64,000 nt of DNA from Marchantia polymorpha subsp. ruderalis (taxonomy: Eukaryota > Streptophyta > Marchantiopsida > Marchantiales > Marchantiaceae): contig AP031356.1 of NCBI GenBank assembly GCA_037833965.1, positions 7,152,501-7,216,500 of the forward strand. Reading direction: 5' to 3'. Below are positions 59,270 to 64,000 of the stretch, piece by piece; the stretch's first letter is position 1, and each line of letters opens with the position of its first letter. The notes under the pieces are model-generated. The model was not told where the DNA came from. It saw only the letters and a list, made by a program, of their open reading frames with translations, and searched no databases. Position numbers and translations under genes: made by a program.

Positions 59270-61640
59270 GTGAAATATCCGAGGACTTTCAACAACAAAG
59301 TACGTGAGTGCTGCTCCAATTTGGAAGATGGCTGACGTCATCAACATTGTGGAGACTTGGGAACATGAAAGCAATATTATTGCTGAGTTGGAAGGATATA
59401 CCTTGGTGGGTTCGACATGAAATCAGAGAAGACAACATGCGGAAAGAGTATAAGGAGGTATTGCTACTTTCATCAGTTCTCATCTTCTACCTCTCATACA
59501 TCTAGAAGCTCAAGATGTCGGTGGACAATATCTTTGGCTGCGTCTTAGTATGGTTGGAGTATCTTATTGCTATTTGGCAATTTGTTATTTTGCATCATTG
59601 TCCATGGATATCTACTCAACACGCTTTTGCAACCAAAGTGAACCATTCCATCGGCTTATTGGAGGCGTTCTTAGATTTCAAAGTAAAGGGGATGTCTTTC
59701 TTGCTGAAGATTTCAATGCTCATATACGTTGTGCTCAATTTACTCAATTTAGTGATACTTTGGCTTCTTCTATGTTTGAAGAATTTTATGATAGTTTGTG
59801 ATCTAGAAACTCTTTTGATACTTCCACAAATTCTTTGACATAGCAATTTTTGACATTTGGAGCCACTTGTAACTTGAAGGTTCTTAATGGAACCTCTCGC
59901 TTTCCCAACTCTCAATTTTATACTTGTTTTTTTCCTACCGGCGCTAGCACAATAGATTTTCTTTTGTCTTCCTTGGTTGATAACTCTTTATCTCTAGTTT
60001 TGATGTTCTTGATACTCAACTTGAATCAAACCATGCACCTCTTTTATATACACTTTCAATGTCAAAATCAATCTCTCACTCACCTTGCCAATCTCTTTTA
60101 GCTTCTTCCAAGTTTTGATTAGATCCTTGTAAAAGACACATTTATGTAGATCATCTACAAGATCTTTTGACTCATACCATATGGAGTCCAAATTCACATG
60201 ACGCTAGTTTACAACTCATAGAATTGCTCAAAACTTCTGCATCGAAGTTCTTTTTGAGGCATAGTTCTAGAATTGCTAAGAACCTATGGATGGTTTGACT
60301 TTGAATGCAAGTTAGCGAGGGCAAGATTGGTTGATAGGTCTTTGGATATTCAAAGTCGGCTTCTTTTGACAATGATATACAAAGACTTGATGAAGTCCAA
60401 GAAACGAGCTTTCTTAAGACGGAGTCAAGAATTATTGACAAAGTACTTGATGAAGGATCCCAAGTCCTTTTGAAGACGATTAGCTACACCATCGTCAAGA
60501 GCTTCTCTTGATTCCAAGTCTTTGGTAGCACTTGGAGACTTTGTGATCAAAGCTCTTTTGTATGCAAATGATATCATATTACTAGCATGTGATGCAATAT
60601 GTTTATAAAAACATCTTGATACTTTGGCTAACTTTTGTACTCAAAATCATATGGAGGTCAATTTGGAAAAATCAAATGTCATTCTTTTGGGCATCAGATC
60701 CAAAGTCTCTCTCTTTTATAAAGGACTAGAATTGGAAGAGTTACAAATATTTAGGCATTGATTTTTCTCAGAATTATAATTGGGCACTTTGTGTGCAAAA
60801 GAGAGTAGAACCTAGTTACAAAGCTTTATTTTCATTGTTAAATCTATGTAGAAGAACTCATCTAGTATCTTGGAGTCTTAGGAAATTTTTATTTAGGAGC
60901 TTACTGTTGCCGATGGTTTTACATGGGACACAAGTGTGGGGTCTTAGAAGTAAGAAGAAAATTTGGGAGCATGTGGAGAGGGTGCAAAAGATCTTCTTAC
61001 AAGAAGAATAAGGTGTAAGGAACCAAACTCCTTATGTTATTCTTCTTGCGGAAACAAGTGTTTAATTCTTGAGGCTGAAGCTCTCTACTTGACCATCACT
61101 TATATTAGATGAGATTTAGGTGAGATTTCTTGATGCTTCTCGACTTCCTCTTCATGCTTTGCGTGCCACACGTTCCAAGGTATGGTTTGCAAATGTGATG
61201 ACTTGGTCTTTGAGGTGGAATGTGACGGAATTGGATTGGGATCTACAACCTACGGACCTTCGCGAGCGTATTAAGGAGGAATTTCTCAACATCATTTAGA
61301 GCAGAGGAGGCATCAAAATGCAATTTTATCAACTTCGTGTGAGTCCTATGCTTATTTATTGTGAGCAAGTATATCTTGTTGCTGAGATCTCTACATCTTT
61401 ACGTCATATTATTGTCAGGCATAGAATAGGATCTCATATACTTGGAATTGAGTAAGTACTTTGGTTGAATATTAATAGGAGTGAAAGGATTTGTAGACTA
61501 TGTGATGAAAAAATGTTGAGAACGAAGAGCATGTGTTTCTTACTTGTACTAGATACATAGAGATTAGAGTGGCTCATAAAGTTGTTGTTGAAAATTTCTA
61601 TTCTTTGTTTCAGCTTGAGTTATGATTTAGGTTGTTACAT
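59270..61640 (+). pseudogene. LINE (L1-like) ORF2 remnant: endonuclease and reverse transcriptase
   Basis: Shifting plus-strand frames give an APE-type endonuclease piece (AEDFNAHIR near 59,705; TGASTIDFLLSS near 59,940). They then give reverse transcriptase pieces (LYANDIILLACDA near 60,555, where the usual F/Y-A-D-D has lost one Asp; MEVNLEKSNVILLG near 60,655; LVSWSLRKFLFRSLLLPMVL near 60,865). A C-terminal zinc-binding piece (RICRLCDE) lies near 61,490. Many stops show it is long dead. No poly-A tail or target duplication is clear. Confidence 0.82.
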
Positions 61641-61663
61641 TAGGGATATTATTAATTAACGTT

Positions 61664-61737
61664 CTAGTGCTCTTGGCACTAGCTATGGAATTCTTTTGGT
61701 TCTCCTGGCACTAGCTACAGGATTCTTTTGGTTCTCT
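61664..61737. repeat. Two-copy ~36 bp tandem duplication at the LINE 3' end
   Basis: CTCnTGGCACTAGCTAnnGnATTCTTTTGGTT occurs twice back to back. Short tandem repeats at the 3' end are common in LINE tails. Confidence 0.8.
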
Positions 61738-62720
61738 CCTAGGTAAGAGTTGGATTGTTTAGGGTTTAGTTGGTATTGTGTTTTTCAACATTTTGAGTCT
61801 TTGGGTACCACGGTCTTCATCTATTTACCATTTACCATCTATAAAATGGAATGTGTGAAAATTTACAAAACACAAGAGAACTCAAGGAGTGCAATTTGCA
61901 TGGAACAAGCAAACATAGTCGGTATGTCATCCCTGTAAACGGCTGTCAACAGAATTCATTCGGCATACAAAGAATATGGAGGAATGTAGGATCAGAACAC
62001 ATGTATAAGACATATATCGATCAACAACAAAAGAGAATGTTTGTTGACCTTATAATACAACTATTGCATCTGTTTGTCTTGGCTAGTCAACAGCTTAAAT
62101 TCAGTCAAGTTTTTGTTCTCGATCACTAAAAGAAGACAATGCAAACAGCACAACTTTCAGGTACCCGCAATGTACAATCGATGTTATTATTGTTGAAGGA
62201 ATTGTGTACTGCCTTGATACGTGATATGAAATGATGGACAAATAAACCATCCCCATTTGAGAACACATGCAAAATAGAACGATTCTCATTTTGCAATTTT
62301 GCAATTGTTATCCCCGAGGGTGTTGACAGATCACACCTCACAGTCCAGACGCTACCGAAGTATATTGAACTGCGAACACTTCCATGCAAATTCTTAGACA
62401 CGTTCAACTTGATTTGTAGTACCCGATTTCGAAATGTAGGAAATCATTTGTAAAATAGAATGGGGATGTGTAAACCACCGTTGTATGCACAAGTACATAT
62501 TTAGTGGAAGACATAAAAAAAATTTGATGGTGCAAAACAAATGAACGAATGTGCATCTTCTGCAGCAGCACAAGACATGATTCCAGATTATAGCCATGAA
62601 AGGTGATGCATTTTGATCCTATGGCGCATTCTAGTCTAGTCTGACATCAAGAACAATTCTCTAGCCAGTATCGCAAGTGAAGAGGCTTGAGTAGAAATAT
62701 TAAAACTCTGCGGAAATTTA
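61738..62720. other. Intergenic, no recognised gene
   Basis: Short open frames on both strands (for example minus 62,126-62,407) without family resemblance. Could include 3' UTR of the possible minus-strand gene that follows. Confidence 0.4.
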
Positions 62721-62723
62721 ATT

Positions 62724-63588
62724 TTACGTCCTTGCCTCAATTTTAAGGAACCTACCTACGGTCCTATTCACGATAGAGCGCAATTGTTTTAGAAGAGAAC
62801 CGTACAAGAGCCCAAATTTATAGCTTAGTTCGAACATTTCTGCAAACATAAAGAAAACACGAATACATTAACTAACATCTCCTATATCGCACAAATTTAT
62901 AATTTATAACCCTAAACTGTGCGACCATCAAACAATAGGAACTTTTTGGCATAAACCAGAGTCCAGTGATGATTCCCATGTTAAAAAAAAAGCACATTTA
63001 AGGTACACACACAGCTGGAAACTTAATGTAAAATGTGTAAAACACCATCGCGATTCTCACATACCAAAGACTTACCTAATCGCAGACGTAAATTTGCGTA
63101 ATCATAGACGGCTTTGGTGTGAGCTTTCCAGCCTTGAGTTCCTCGCCCTGAAATGGAAAATCGAACGAAAGTGAACATAGGCAGCAAATTTTCACTAGGG
63201 ACCATTTTCATCAATACATATATCAATGACACGAATGTCAGCTTCTTATCTTGCTACAACACAAGTGACAGTGAGGTGACGTACCAGGATCTCCACGGTG
63301 CTGTTGGGCAAGTCCTAGCACAGCATATTTGGCATTTATTATCAACCGCATTCGAGGTGTGGCTCCTAGTTTACTCGTTATAGACCTCAGCAGCCCGCTG
63401 TTGAACAATACGATCCAGTGCAACTTGAGTTGAACGAATACTCTCTCAAGGAAATATTCAAGTAAGACACGAGTCAGGCAGTTCTCGCACCAAAATTGAA
63501 AAGGAGAAGTTCCAGTCTCAATTCTAGTCTCAGGAGCCAAACGGATTATCACGTTACAACTGTAGGTGAAGTCCACAAAAACCAACAA
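62724..63588 (-). CDS. Possible 3' end of a spliced gene, unknown product
   Basis: Three minus-strand pieces join in one open frame: up to 63,285 (donor CCTG|gtacgt), 63,147-63,076 (acceptor tttccatttcag, donor TTAG|gtaagt, 72 bases) and 62,839-62,724 (acceptor tatgtttgcag, stop TAA). The joined C-terminal part includes KAVYDYANLRLRL and, in the last piece, MFELSYKFGLLYGSLLKQLR. Both strong splice sites around the 72-base exon are convincing, but the protein matches nothing I know. In another frame that exon ends in a stop (TAG), so these could be untranslated exons. The 5' limit is the open frame only. A 25-codon frame starting at 63,631 upstream looks signal-peptide-like but stops before any donor. 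Confidence 0.3.
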
Positions 63589-63639
63589 AAACCACTAGAA
63601 GAGCACTAACGAAAAGAGGTGTCGTTCTCATCTTTGCCT

Positions 63640-64000
63640 TACTCAGTCCGCAAAACTGTCAAAAAATCGCGAGGTAGACCTTCCATGAACTGAGATACGT
63701 CACCCATCGTGAAGTGACGCACCTCTTCCTTCAGCTGGTTTCTTTCTGAGAGACTCATTCCTCGGCCCAGTCCTGATTTGCTGCGTTACAGAATTTTATT
63801 TAGACCTCAGACACGCATTAGCACATTTGAAACGGTTCAGTCCCAAGCCTTATTCTTCATTGGTATCTGCCAGATAGATACTGAAGACCACATACAACGC
63901 CCTGTATGAGTGGTGCCTCGCACTCTTACGGCACGTCGTATGCAGAATATGCTAATATTATGAATCCAGAGAATCCGCCCCCGGACAATGAGCACGAGCA
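63640..64000. other. Window end, no recognised gene
   Basis: Balanced composition, no open frame of note. It may be upstream or intronic sequence of the possible minus-strand gene. Confidence 0.4.

Noticed and set aside
1-64000. CRISPR arrays, rRNA or tRNA genes, bacterial operons
   Set aside because: The tandem arrays have long, adjoining units without spacers, I found no tRNA-like or rRNA-like sequence by eye, and gene structure is plainly that of a plant nucleus.

Overview
This window looks like nuclear DNA of a land plant. The two clear genes are split by short GT-AG introns (about 80-1,860 bases) and encode plant-specific families: an LRR receptor kinase of the LRR-VIII-1 type and a three-domain (gamma-beta-alpha) diterpene synthase. 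Low gene density, AT-rich intergenic DNA and a monofunctional kaurene-synthase-like enzyme fit a bryophyte, perhaps a liverwort. That placement is inference; nothing here fixes the species.

Layout. Bases 1-11,300 hold no convincing gene. They contain a striking inverted repeat (2,674-3,850) with two 367-base arms that match base for base as far as I can read them, and a possible stray exon near 6,500. Bases 11,300-13,280 are GC-rich with long G-runs and (CT)n/(CTG)n microsatellites, and look like the promoter and 5' leader of the receptor kinase. I assembled that gene from 22 exons (13,285-23,408); the joined frame is open throughout and encodes 1,187 residues. After 5 kb of intergenic DNA comes a 13-exon diterpene synthase gene (29,526-34,780, 826 residues, also open throughout). 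Its class II acidic motif is lost and its class I metal-binding motif is kept.

From about 35,400 to 61,700 the window is a nest of retroelements. It contains diverged Ty3/gypsy fragments (gag zinc knuckle, three protease pieces, an integrase, several LTRs in both orientations) and a complete but mutated GC-rich Ty1/copia element at 40,275-45,467 (394-base LTRs, AAAGC target duplication). It also contains a second complete LTR element without recognisable genes at 47,375-51,369 (GCCCA target duplication), several minisatellite arrays including a block with a ~180-base period, and an L1-like LINE remnant (58,800-61,640). The last 2 kb may hold part of an unrecognised spliced gene on the minus strand.

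The two host genes show no functional link: one is a membrane receptor, the other a predicted plastid enzyme of specialised or gibberellin-type diterpene metabolism. The most unusual host features are an eight-unit, 11-residue Ser/Arg repeat in the cytoplasmic tail of the receptor kinase, and the long perfect inverted repeat, which could produce hairpin RNA if transcribed.
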